From positions 1 through 11,076 of the forward strand of contig JANLGA010000060.1 of NCBI GenBank assembly GCA_024653225.1: a DNA stretch of 11,076 bases, given 5' to 3'. Source of the stretch: Bacillota bacterium. GTDB lineage: Bacteria > Bacillota > Sulfobacillia > JABLXB01. The notes beneath the pieces were generated by a model. The model saw nothing but the letters and a program-made list of their open reading frames with translations, had not been told where the DNA came from and made no database searches. Position numbers and translations under genes: made by a program. How positions within the stretch are numbered: position 1 is the stretch's first letter; every line of letters begins with the position of its first letter. Positions 1 to 7,903 of the stretch are shown piece after piece.

Positions 1-1
1 C

Positions 2-2284
2 TGCCGAAAGACATACGACGTTGTACTCATGAATCCGCCTTTTGGTGAACCAGCAGTGGGAGCGAAGAAGTACGTCGTCGAGAATTATCCTCGGAGCGGG
101 CACGACCTCGCCTGCGCGTTTGTTGAGAGGTGGCTTTCGAAGTGCGAGCCAGGTGGCAGACTCGGGGCCATCACCACAAGGACGCCGTTCTTCCTCTCCT
201 CGAGCACGAAATGGCGCCAGGAAGTTATCCTCAAGGAAGGTTCCGTGGAAGCATTCGTGGACCTGGGCTACGGGGTGCTCGACGCGATGGTCGAGACAGC
301 GGCCTACGTCGTGGCGAAGGGCTCGGCCTCCGACGCGCCTGCCGTTTTCCTAAGGCTTCTCAAGGAAAAGGACAAGGCACAAGGCCTGCTTGAGGCGATT
401 CGAAACCCTCAAGACAAACGGCGGTTTGTCGCGAGCCCATCTTCATTCTCACAGGTGCCGAACAGTCCCTTCTGCTACTGGGTGAGTGACCAAATCAGAC
501 GGCTGTTCGTGGAACTCCCGCCGTTCGAAGGGGAGGGGCGCACGGTCAAACAAGGGCTTGCAACAGCCGATGACTTCCGCTTCGTCAGGGCCTGGTGGGA
601 GGTACCCCCGGAGAAGGAGGCCAGGAGCAGGGAGGAGACGTTGGCTGGGAAGCGGTGGGTGCCTTTTGCCAAGGGAGGGGCGCATTCCCCGTACTATGCC
701 GACGTTCACCTAGTCGTGAACTGGGAGAACGACGGCGAGGCGCTAAGGAGATTCGTTGACCCAGTGACCCGGCGTCCGTATTCCAGGCCGCAGAATACCG
801 ATTTCTACTTCCGACCTGGGCTGACGTGGCCGCGCAGAACCCAATCTGGTCTCAACATGCGTGTACTACCGCAGGGCTGCATCTTTGCCGACAAGGGGCC
901 GACGGCCTTCTTGCAAAGAGAAACAATGGTTTCGGTCCTGGGACTATGCAACAGCCTTGCGTTCCAGCAGCTGCTGTCCCTTCAGATGGCTTTCGGCTCA
1001 TTTGAAGTGGGAGCTGTTCAGCGCACACCGGTTCCGGTGGAACGCTCCTTGCCCTCGTTCTTCCGGGCCCTTGCTTTGGATTGCGTTAGCTTCAGGGCCG
1101 GCACATTTGCGACCGACGAAACCGCACGCATCTTCCAGATGCCTGCGCTGCCATCGGTTAGCGGACGCGGACTCGCCGAGTGTTTCCGAACGCTGCAACT
1201 CAGAGCAGAGAAAACTGGGGCACAGATGGCAGACAACCAGCGCAGAATCGATGGCATTGTTTTCGACCTGTACGGATTTGGCCAGGAAGACAGAGAAGGC
1301 ACCACAGTGAAGTTGGAGGGTGACCGGGCAACCGGCTCGACAGATAATGAAGACCGTGAGGAAGACCGCCAGCAGCCTGAAGCTGGCGCGAGCGGGCTAG
1401 CGGCCGAAGTGAAGGCCCTGCTCTCCTGGTGCGTCGGAGTTGTGTTTGGCCGGTTCGACGTGCGCCTTGCTACCGGCGAGAGGCCGATTCCAGACCTCGG
1501 CGACCCGTTCGATCCATTGCCGATATGCAGCCCTGGAATGCTGGCCGAACGGCCGGTCCCCGAGAATTATCCGCTTCACATTGATGAGGACGGCATATTA
1601 GTCGACGACGAAAGCCATACCGATGACATAGTCAGAAGGGTGCGCGAAGTCCTGCAAGTAATCTGGAAGGACAGGGCAGACGAGATCGAGCAAGAGGCAT
1701 GCTCGATCCTAGGGGTCCGAGACCTCCGAGAGTACTTCCGAAAGGCGGGGAGCGGCGGCTTCTTCGATGACCACATCGAACGGTACTCGAAAAGCCGGCG
1801 CAAGGCGCCTATCTACTGGCTCCTGCAGTCGGGCAAGCGCAACTACGGAGTCTGGGTGTACTACCACCGCTTTGACCGGGACCTCCTGTTCAAAGTATTG
1901 GAGAACTACGTCCGCCCGAGGATTCAGAGGCAGGAGAATCTCTTGGTCGAGCTTCGCACGAGGCAGGGGGGAACTCTTGCGAAAGCGGACGTGAGGCGCC
2001 TCGAGAGGGAAATCGAGAAGCACGAGACCCTCATGAGCGAACTGGACGACTTCCGCAAGGCGATAGAGAGAGCGGCGAAGTTCTTCGTTGAACCTGAGCC
2101 GTTTGAGCCGGACTTGAACGACGGCGTGGTACTCAACATTGCTCCGCTGTGGGAGGTCGTACCGTGGGCGGAGGCTAAGAAGTACTGGAACGACCTTGTG
2201 GAAGGAAAGTACGAATGGTCGTCAATGGCGGGGCACATCCGAAACAGGCGGAAGAACGGGATAAGAGATGGGAAAGGTCACTGA
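2..2284 (+). CDS. pglX: BREX adenine-specific DNA methyltransferase PglX, 5'-truncated by the window
   Basis: This is the C-terminal 760 residues of the BREX methyltransferase, which in characterised systems makes N6-methyladenine to mark self DNA and is also needed for phage exclusion. The frame is open to the window edge. The first visible residues carry the amino-methyltransferase motif IV (DVVLMNPPFGEP, Asn codon at 32-34), so the Met at 29 sits inside the catalytic domain and is not the start. SAM-binding motif I must lie upstream. Downstream come the rest of the catalytic fold and putative target recognition region (to about 1270), a charged, low-complexity linker (about 1285-1400), a block with GRFDVR and DPFDPLPICSPGML, a block with SKSRRKAPIYWLL typical of PglX C-termini as I remember them, and a charged, probably coiled-coil stretch (about 1890-2080). 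The stop overlaps the pglZ start by 17 bp. The MTase assignment is secure. PglX rather than another Eco57I-like MTase rests on the C-terminal motifs and on pglZ and brxL next door. Confidence 0.9.
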   Translation, partial: CRKTYDVVLMNPPFGEPAVGAKKYVVENYPRSGHDLACAFVERWLSKCEPGGRLGAITTRTPFFLSSSTKWRQEVILKEGSVEAFVDLGYGVLDAMVETAAYVVAKGSASDAPAVFLRLLKEKDKAQGLLEAIRNPQDKRRFVASPSSFSQVPNSPFCYWVSDQIRRLFVELPPFEGEGRTVKQGLATADDFRFVRAWWEVPPEKEARSREETLAGKRWVPFAKGGAHSPYYADVHLVVNWENDGEALRRFVDPVTRRPYSRPQNTDFYFRPGLTWPRRTQSGLNMRVLPQGCIFADKGPTAFLQRETMVSVLGLCNSLAFQQLLSLQMAFGSFEVGAVQRTPVPVERSLPSFFRALALDCVSFRAGTFATDETARIFQMPALPSVSGRGLAECFRTLQLRAEKTGAQMADNQRRIDGIVFDLYGFGQEDREGTTVKLEGDRATGSTDNEDREEDRQQPEAGASGLAAEVKALLSWCVGVVFGRFDVRLATGERPIPDLGDPFDPLPICSPGMLAERPVPENYPLHIDEDGILVDDESHTDDIVRRVREVLQVIWKDRADEIEQEACSILGVRDLREYFRKAGSGGFFDDHIERYSKSRRKAPIYWLLQSGKRNYGVWVYYHRFDRDLLFKVLENYVRPRIQRQENLLVELRTRQGGTLAKADVRRLEREIEKHETLMSELDDFRKAIERAAKFFVEPEPFEPDLNDGVVLNIAPLWEVVPWAEAKKYWNDLVEGKYEWSSMAGHIRNRRKNGIRDGKGH

Positions 2285-4862
2285 GTACCTCATAAACCTG
2301 GTCGCGGAACAGGTGAGGCAGAACCGGCTCGTCGTATGGTTTGACCCCGAGCACCACTATGCGGACGTGGTGGCGGGCCTCGAGCTGCCTGACACGACGA
2401 TAGCGCGCTACGGCGGATCGTTCTTCGGCCTGCGGCGCGAGATCGACGCGCTGCTCGAAGGCGAGGGTCCTCCGCAGCTTATCGTGTACGTTCCAATGGC
2501 AGAGGAAGGATCCAACGACGCGCTGGTAGAGCTGACTGCCGCAGGCGTCGTCATGAAGCCGGGTCAGAACCCCTGGCAAAGGAACACCAGGCTGTCGGTA
2601 GTGGCGCGCGGCGCGCTGAAGTCAGTGTTGGGGGAAGCGACCACTGCCCAGTTAGAGAAACAGGTCGAGGCGGGGCAGTTGTCTCTCAATGACCTGGACA
2701 GACTCGCGGACGACAGGAGCGGCAAGGGCATCATAACCATCCTATTTGGCACCGTGGACCCGGTCCAGGTCGCGCTCTCCTTCCTTGCGGCGGAGCCTGG
2801 GTCAGCGCTGCTCAGGCAGGTGGAGGAACGGAACGCCCTGGGAGACCTCGCCTCGTTCCTGGGAGAGGCATTCGAGGTGGAGCTGATTCCCGACCAGGGA
2901 ATGGGGGCTTGCCGTGCCAGGCTGGCAAGGCACGTCCTGTTCACCGCGTTCGCGGCCGACGTGAGAGAAGAACTTCCGCCCGAGCTGGTCGCGGTCCCGA
3001 GGGCTCGGGGAGAGCGTGCGCGCCTCGCCTGTCAGGCTGTGGCTGGGACTTGGCGCTCCCGCAGTGACCTCAGGGCCAGCTACGTTCAGTCCTCGAGGAG
3101 GGTGGAGGAAGAGCTGCAACTCCACGATGCCCCGTTTTCCGTGGAGCACCTGCTGGGCACCGAGGTCTTCCTGGCAGCTGAGCGCATGCTCCAAGGATTG
3201 GTAGAGGGTCAGCTATTGTCGGGCGTGGACTCACGGCTCATTGGTACGGCCAGATCGCGTCGAGCTGGCTTTTGGGCCGAGCAGACCCCCGAGGTTCAGG
3301 CTCGGTGGGAGCTAATCGCGGAGATCGGGAGCCTGCTCGCAGAGGCTGCGCGCGTCCAGTCGGAGATGAAAACAACGGATGCTCAAGCCGCTGACGTGGT
3401 ACGCAGGTATGCCGCGGGGGACTCCCCTTGGTGTCTGCTGGATACGCACCATAGACGCATGGAAAGGCTCTACCAGGACTTGAACTTCGCGGCCGGAGAG
3501 CCCCTTGACACATTAGAGAAGCTGGTGTATCAAGCCCGTCGGCGATACGTGGAGACCTCGGATGACCTCGCCCGACGGTTCGTGACCGCTCTGCGCGACT
3601 GCGGCTTCAAAACTGGCGGCATCCTCCGCCAGGTGGACGTCTTCGGTTCCAGGGTAGCCCAGCTGGTGGAACAGGGCAGGGTGGCGTACGTGCTGGTAGA
3701 TGCTTTCAGGTACGAGATGGCGAGAGAACTGGCGACGAGTCTGTCGCAGGGCTTCGAAGTCGAAATCGAACCCGCCCTTGCCGCGGTCCCGACCATCACG
3801 GAGATCGGCATGGCTGCGCTGATGCCCCGTGCCGACCTAGGGGCGGCCATCGTGCCGGCCGAGAAGGGAAGGCTCGCGCTCAAGGTGGCCGGGGCGGTCC
3901 TGAAGGATCGGCCCTCACGGGTCAGGTTCTTCTGCGAAACTGCCGGCGTGCCGGCCTTCGAGGCCAAGCTCGAAGACCTGATTCCTCGGCCTGGCAAGAA
4001 GGCGCGGGAAGCCATCGAACGGTCGAGTGTCGTCCTCGTCACATCGCAAGAGATAGACGAGATCTGCGAGAGCGGCAATGTCCTGCTCGCGAGGCGAGTC
4101 ATGGAGGACATCCCGCACCTCGTCCACAAGGCATGTCACGTCCTGGCTGACCTCGGCGTCGAGAACATGGTAATCGCCGCTGACCACGGGTACTTGTTCG
4201 GCGAGGTAATGGACAGCGATATGAAGATCGAGCCCCCCGGAGGTGAAACGCTCGACCTCCATCGAAGGGCTTGGGTCGGGAGAGGCGGCTCTTTCAGCAG
4301 TGCCTTCGTAAGAGCGCGGGTGGAGGATTTCGGTCTCGGAGACGGAGACCTCGAGATTGCGGTTCCTGTCGGGCTGGGTGTATTCAGGGTTCCAGGCGGC
4401 TCGCTTGCGTATTTCCACGGGGGCCTGTCACTGCAGGAAGCTGTGATTCCCGTGATAAGGGTGAAGCCGAAGGGGAGGCGTCCGGCGGGTATCGAGGGCG
4501 ACGTGAAGTGGCGGTTGGTTCCGGGCAGCAAGAAGATCACCACGCGATTCTTCTCTGTTCACGTCCAGGGGCAGGTTGCGACCCTACTCGAGGCGAGCCT
4601 TCCGAGAGTCCGCCTGGAGGTCCGGGCGGGGAAGGAAGTCCTATCCACGCCCGTCTCCGCGTCATATGGCTTCGAAGACGCAACGAGGTCGGTGGAGATG
4701 AGAACGATGTCCGATGATGCGTACAAGGTGGAACCGAACACCGTAACACTCATGCTGAACAAGGTACCCGCCCAGAAGACGGTAGCCGTTCACATGACTG
4801 ATGCCGCTTCGGGGCGGGAACTGGCGCGCCTCGAGGACGTTGAGGTTGCCATAGCGATCTAG
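2268..4862 (+). CDS. pglZ: BREX phosphatase-superfamily protein PglZ
   Basis: The product is an 864-residue cytoplasmic protein of the PglZ family (alkaline phosphatase superfamily), an essential BREX component thought to act with PglX. The core begins with VLVDAFRYEMARELA (Asp478, a likely metal ligand), continues with PTITEIGMAALMP (Thr509 and Thr511) and ends with the metal-binding AADHGYLFGE motif (Asp639, His640). The N-terminal 450 residues are helical and poorly conserved to my eye. The last 120 residues look like a beta-rich domain. The ATG at 2268 lies inside the pglX end, with only a weak purine-rich stretch before it, so translation is probably coupled to pglX. The N-terminus does not resemble what I recall of the E. 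coli type A PglZ, so this may belong to another PglZ subfamily. The stop is 16 bp before brxL. Confidence 0.92.
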   Translation: MGKVTEYLINLVAEQVRQNRLVVWFDPEHHYADVVAGLELPDTTIARYGGSFFGLRREIDALLEGEGPPQLIVYVPMAEEGSNDALVELTAAGVVMKPGQNPWQRNTRLSVVARGALKSVLGEATTAQLEKQVEAGQLSLNDLDRLADDRSGKGIITILFGTVDPVQVALSFLAAEPGSALLRQVEERNALGDLASFLGEAFEVELIPDQGMGACRARLARHVLFTAFAADVREELPPELVAVPRARGERARLACQAVAGTWRSRSDLRASYVQSSRRVEEELQLHDAPFSVEHLLGTEVFLAAERMLQGLVEGQLLSGVDSRLIGTARSRRAGFWAEQTPEVQARWELIAEIGSLLAEAARVQSEMKTTDAQAADVVRRYAAGDSPWCLLDTHHRRMERLYQDLNFAAGEPLDTLEKLVYQARRRYVETSDDLARRFVTALRDCGFKTGGILRQVDVFGSRVAQLVEQGRVAYVLVDAFRYEMARELATSLSQGFEVEIEPALAAVPTITEIGMAALMPRADLGAAIVPAEKGRLALKVAGAVLKDRPSRVRFFCETAGVPAFEAKLEDLIPRPGKKAREAIERSSVVLVTSQEIDEICESGNVLLARRVMEDIPHLVHKACHVLADLGVENMVIAADHGYLFGEVMDSDMKIEPPGGETLDLHRRAWVGRGGSFSSAFVRARVEDFGLGDGDLEIAVPVGLGVFRVPGGSLAYFHGGLSLQEAVIPVIRVKPKGRRPAGIEGDVKWRLVPGSKKITTRFFSVHVQGQVATLLEASLPRVRLEVRAGKEVLSTPVSASYGFEDATRSVEMRTMSDDAYKVEPNTVTLMLNKVPAQKTVAVHMTDAASGRELARLEDVEVAIAI

Positions 4863-4878
4863 CGGGGGATGGTGCTGC

Positions 4879-6915
4879 ATGCCTGAGCTCGACCGTCTTG
4901 ACAGGAAAGCCGCGGACGTCTTCGCGGGAAAGGTCGTGCGCAAGGACCTCGTTAGGAGGATCAAGGTCGGAGCCAACGTTCCCGTGTACGTGCTGGAGTA
5001 TCTTCTCGGCAAGTATTGCGCCAGTGAGGACCCGGCCGTGGTCGAGGCCGGCCTCAGAATTGTGAACTCAACGATCGCAGAGAACTTGGTGAGGCCGGAC
5101 GAGGCGAACAAGGCTCAGTCCCTCGTGCGCGAGCGGGGACGGCACACGTTCATCGACAAGGTCAAAGTGCGGTACGTTGCGGAGGACGACCGGTACTGGG
5201 CTGAACTCATCCACTTCGCCCATAGATACGTGCACGTTCCTGAGAGGTACATCAGGGAATTCGACCGTCTCCTGGTCGAGGGTGTGTGGGCCCAGGTTGA
5301 CATGCACCACGAGTACGACGAGGAAGTCCGGGGCAGGAAGAGCCCGTTTTGGATTGACGAGATCAAGCCGATTCAGATAGCCACGTTCGATCTCGATGAG
5401 TACCGTCGGGGCCGCTCTGAGTTTACGGACGAGGAGTGGATTGACTTCCTAATTCGCGGCATGGGGATGGAGCCGTCCCAGTTCGACCACAGGCTGAAGA
5501 TGTTGTTCCTTGTCAGACTGATCCCCCTGTGCGAGCACAACTACAACCTCGTCGAACTCGGTCCCCGGGGAACGGGGAAGTCATACGCGTACCAGGAGCT
5601 TTCCCCGTACGTCATACTGCTCACAGGTCCTGCGACAGTCGCCAACCTCTTCTACAACATGGCTTCCGGCAAGATCGGCCTTGTCGGGCTGTGGGACGCC
5701 GTGGCCTTCGATGAGGTAGCCGACCTCCAGAAGATGCCTAAGGAGGTCGTGACCACCCTCAAGACGTACTGCGAATCAGGCACATTCGCCCGCGGCAGGG
5801 AAGCTCTGTCCGGTCATGCCTCGGTGACCATGTTCGGCAACACGAATCAGCCTGTGGAAGTGATGGTACGGTCGTCGCACCTCTTTTCGCCGATGCCCGA
5901 CGTGATAAGGGAAGACATGGCGTTTCTCGACCGTATTCATTTCTATCTCCCCGGCTGGGAAGTCCCCAAGATGCGGAACGAGTATTTCACCGACCACTAT
6001 GGGTTCATCGTGGACTACCTGGCCGAGGCCCTCCGCGCGATGAGGAAGGGTAACTGCGCGGAAGTGATCGATCGACATTTCTCGCTCGGGTCGCACCTGA
6101 ACGCCCGCGACGCCAAGGCCGTCCGGAAGACCGTGTCGGGCCTCATGAAGCTCATCTATCCCCACGGGGAGGTTTCAAGAGACCAGCTGGCGGACCTAGT
6201 GGCCCTGGCGATGGAGGGAAGGCGCCGGGTCAAGGAGCAACTCAAGAAGATGGGCTCATTCGAGTACTATCAGACTTCATTCTCGTTCATAGATAACGAG
6301 ACGCGCGAAGAGCGCTTTGTCGGGGTGCCCGAGGAGGGCGGCCGGGACCTCATCTCGCCGGACCCGCTCGCGCCGGGGTCGGTCTACACCGCCTGTGTGG
6401 ACAACCAGGGGAAAGTGGGCCTGTATAGGATCGAAGTAGGCATATCGGCGGGCACCGGCAAGCTCAAGATCGCCGGTGCGATGGATTCGGCCATGAAGGA
6501 CGCGGTCCAAAGGGCGTTCGCTTACCTGCAGGGCCACAAGGTTAACATGGGAATCGGCCAGGCCATGGACACGATGGACTTCCACGTGGAAGCGATTGAC
6601 CTGCTCGGAAACAAGATCCCTTGCGAGGCGGGCGTCGCTCTCGTTGTAGCAGTATACTCGGCCGTAAAGAAGCGTCCGGTTCTTTCCGGCCTCCTAATCC
6701 TGGGGGACCTGAGCATCCAGGGGAACATCAAGCCCGTGCTGAGCCTGGCGGAACCGCTGCAGACTGCCATGGACAACGGTGCGCGGCGGGCCCTCATTCC
6801 GATCGTAAACAAGCGCAACTTCCTAGACGTTGATCCAGGCATCATGGAACGGGTAGACCCTATCTTCTATGGCGATCCCATGTTGGCGGCATTGAAAGGA
6901 CTAGGGGCGAATTGA
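4879..6915 (+). CDS. brxL: BREX AAA+ / Lon-like protein BrxL
   Basis: The product is a 678-residue BREX type 1 effector: an AAA+ ATPase that in characterised homologues forms ring assemblies on DNA and is needed to block phage but not for methylation. The N-terminal domain opens with a family-like segment (LDRKAADVFAGKVVRKDLV). Walker A is GPRGTGKS (228-235, Lys234) and Walker B is VAFDEVA (Asp278, Glu279). The conserved FLDRIHFYLPGWEVP segment follows. From about residue 540 there is a Lon-protease-like domain (MDTMDFHVEAIDLLGN, then LGDLSIQGNIKPV). By alignment from memory, the Lon nucleophile Ser is Glu583 (PCEAGVAL) and the dyad Lys is Ala624, so peptidase activity is unlikely. The ATG at 4879 follows GGGGGATGG. 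It sits 16 bp after pglZ and is surely in the same operon. The pglX-pglZ-brxL order defines type 1 BREX. Confidence 0.93.
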   Translation: MPELDRLDRKAADVFAGKVVRKDLVRRIKVGANVPVYVLEYLLGKYCASEDPAVVEAGLRIVNSTIAENLVRPDEANKAQSLVRERGRHTFIDKVKVRYVAEDDRYWAELIHFAHRYVHVPERYIREFDRLLVEGVWAQVDMHHEYDEEVRGRKSPFWIDEIKPIQIATFDLDEYRRGRSEFTDEEWIDFLIRGMGMEPSQFDHRLKMLFLVRLIPLCEHNYNLVELGPRGTGKSYAYQELSPYVILLTGPATVANLFYNMASGKIGLVGLWDAVAFDEVADLQKMPKEVVTTLKTYCESGTFARGREALSGHASVTMFGNTNQPVEVMVRSSHLFSPMPDVIREDMAFLDRIHFYLPGWEVPKMRNEYFTDHYGFIVDYLAEALRAMRKGNCAEVIDRHFSLGSHLNARDAKAVRKTVSGLMKLIYPHGEVSRDQLADLVALAMEGRRRVKEQLKKMGSFEYYQTSFSFIDNETREERFVGVPEEGGRDLISPDPLAPGSVYTACVDNQGKVGLYRIEVGISAGTGKLKIAGAMDSAMKDAVQRAFAYLQGHKVNMGIGQAMDTMDFHVEAIDLLGNKIPCEAGVALVVAVYSAVKKRPVLSGLLILGDLSIQGNIKPVLSLAEPLQTAMDNGARRALIPIVNKRNFLDVDPGIMERVDPIFYGDPMLAALKGLGAN

Positions 6916-7012
6916 GGGGTCGGCATTGGGTACGTCCTCGCAGTGCGGGTGGGCAGGTAGGCTGGAAGCAGAGGTGTTCAAGCTCTAGCGGTGCAGAGGA
7001 GGTGCTCTCCTC
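6916..7012 (+). promoter_or_regulatory. Spacer between brxL and the glycosylase-like gene, with an RBS-sequestering hairpin
   Basis: This 97-bp gap holds no convincing Rho-independent terminator (no GC stem followed by a T run), so BREX transcripts could read into the next gene. An optimal Shine-Dalgarno, AGGAGGTG at 6997-7004, lies 8 nt before the ATG at 7013. It falls within a perfect inverted repeat: GAGGAG (6996-7001), loop GTGCT, CTCCTC (7007-7012), ending exactly at the start codon. In RNA this stem would mask part of the ribosome binding site. Similar purine-rich text, GCAGAGGTG, occurs 26 bp earlier at 6969-6977 but has no start codon in the right frame. No clear sigma70 promoter was found. 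Confidence 0.55.
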
Positions 7013-7903
7013 ATGTCGCCGGCCCGGTCCGGCTCCTTCCCCCAGGTGACCCGTCTCTACGACGCCTTCCATAATGGGCCGGGCATCTTCGGCAGGACGA
7101 GACGTAACATGCCCGAGTACTCCTACCTCCGCGGGATTCCGCTCGAGCGCCTGGTCAATGTGCTGACCGTCACGGCCGCATTGGACTACCAGGGCAATTC
7201 CGAGCGGCTGTGGCGGGCGGCCATCGGGACGTACCTGGACCGCGCGACGAGTTGGCTCTTCGACATGGTGGAGGTGGCGCGCCGTGACATCCCGGCTGTC
7301 CGCCGGGCGATGTCCGTGCACGGCTTCACGGGACGCTACCCGGGCAATAACGCGCGGTACGTGTGGCGCTTGTGCCGGACCTTCGCGAGTCTATACGGCG
7401 GGAGCCCCATCGGGCTCCTCGAGAAGTACGGGCACGATGCGGGGCTCATCCACCGCACCGGCAAAGGGCTGGGGGATCTGCCCGGTCTGACCGGCCCCAA
7501 GATCCTCCCCCTCTGGTTGAGGGTCCTCAAGGACGTGGCGTCGCTCGATCTCAAGAACATGGAAGCCGTCTGCATCCCCGTGGACGTTCACATCGCCAGG
7601 GCCACGCTGCGCGTGATCTACCTCAGCAACCGGCGGCCCGACGTGCCGGCCCAGAGGGAGGCCATGGTCTCCGCGTGGTCCGAGATATGCCGGGCGGTAG
7701 GGAGGCCCGAGATCTATCCACTCGCCCTCGACGAGCCCCTTTGGCTGCTGAGCAGGCACGGTTGTTCCGGGACGGACGACGGGAGCAGGTGCCACCGTGC
7801 CGGTGAGTGCGTCGTGGCCGAGTTCTGCGTCCTGGGCGTGCCCCCGCCGAATTCAGCTCCTGCGCCAGTCCCTGACCGGAGACACCCACAGCGGCGAGCA
7901 TGA
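7013..7903 (+). CDS. HhH-GPD DNA-glycosylase-like protein with C-terminal Cys4 (probable Fe-S) cluster; candidate BREX accessory gene
   Basis: The product is 296 residues, with no signal peptide or membrane segment. I see three signs of the helix-hairpin-helix glycosylase superfamily, whose members cut damaged or modified bases from DNA. One is a hairpin-like segment, GLGDLPGLTGPKILPL, with Lys163 where endonuclease III has its catalytic lysine. The second is IPVDVHIARATLRV, with Asp191 matching the catalytic Asp of the VDTHV-type motif. The third is four terminal cysteines, Cys251, 260, 266 and 272, in the place of the [4Fe-4S] loop. Their spacing (x8, x5, x5) differs from endonuclease III (x6, x2, x5), and the Lys-Asp interval is 28 residues rather than about 18. 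The ATG is the first usable start: an in-frame TAG lies at 6986-6988 and a strong Shine-Dalgarno precedes it. It follows brxL in the same direction. The last 51 bp (Pro/Arg-rich tail) overlap the convergent MFS gene. Substrate unknown; the family call is inference from motifs. Confidence 0.65.
   Translation: MSPARSGSFPQVTRLYDAFHNGPGIFGRTRRNMPEYSYLRGIPLERLVNVLTVTAALDYQGNSERLWRAAIGTYLDRATSWLFDMVEVARRDIPAVRRAMSVHGFTGRYPGNNARYVWRLCRTFASLYGGSPIGLLEKYGHDAGLIHRTGKGLGDLPGLTGPKILPLWLRVLKDVASLDLKNMEAVCIPVDVHIARATLRVIYLSNRRPDVPAQREAMVSAWSEICRAVGRPEIYPLALDEPLWLLSRHGCSGTDDGSRCHRAGECVVAEFCVLGVPPPNSAPAPVPDRRHPQRRA

Noticed and set aside
29..31. ATG at 29 as the start of the methyltransferase gene
   Set aside because: It lies within motif IV (DVVLMNPPF) and the frame stays open to the window edge, so the true start is upstream of the window.
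3530..4129. 199-codon open frame on the - strand within pglZ
   Set aside because: It is a Ser/Arg/Thr-rich shadow opposite the PglZ catalytic core, which carries intact motifs.
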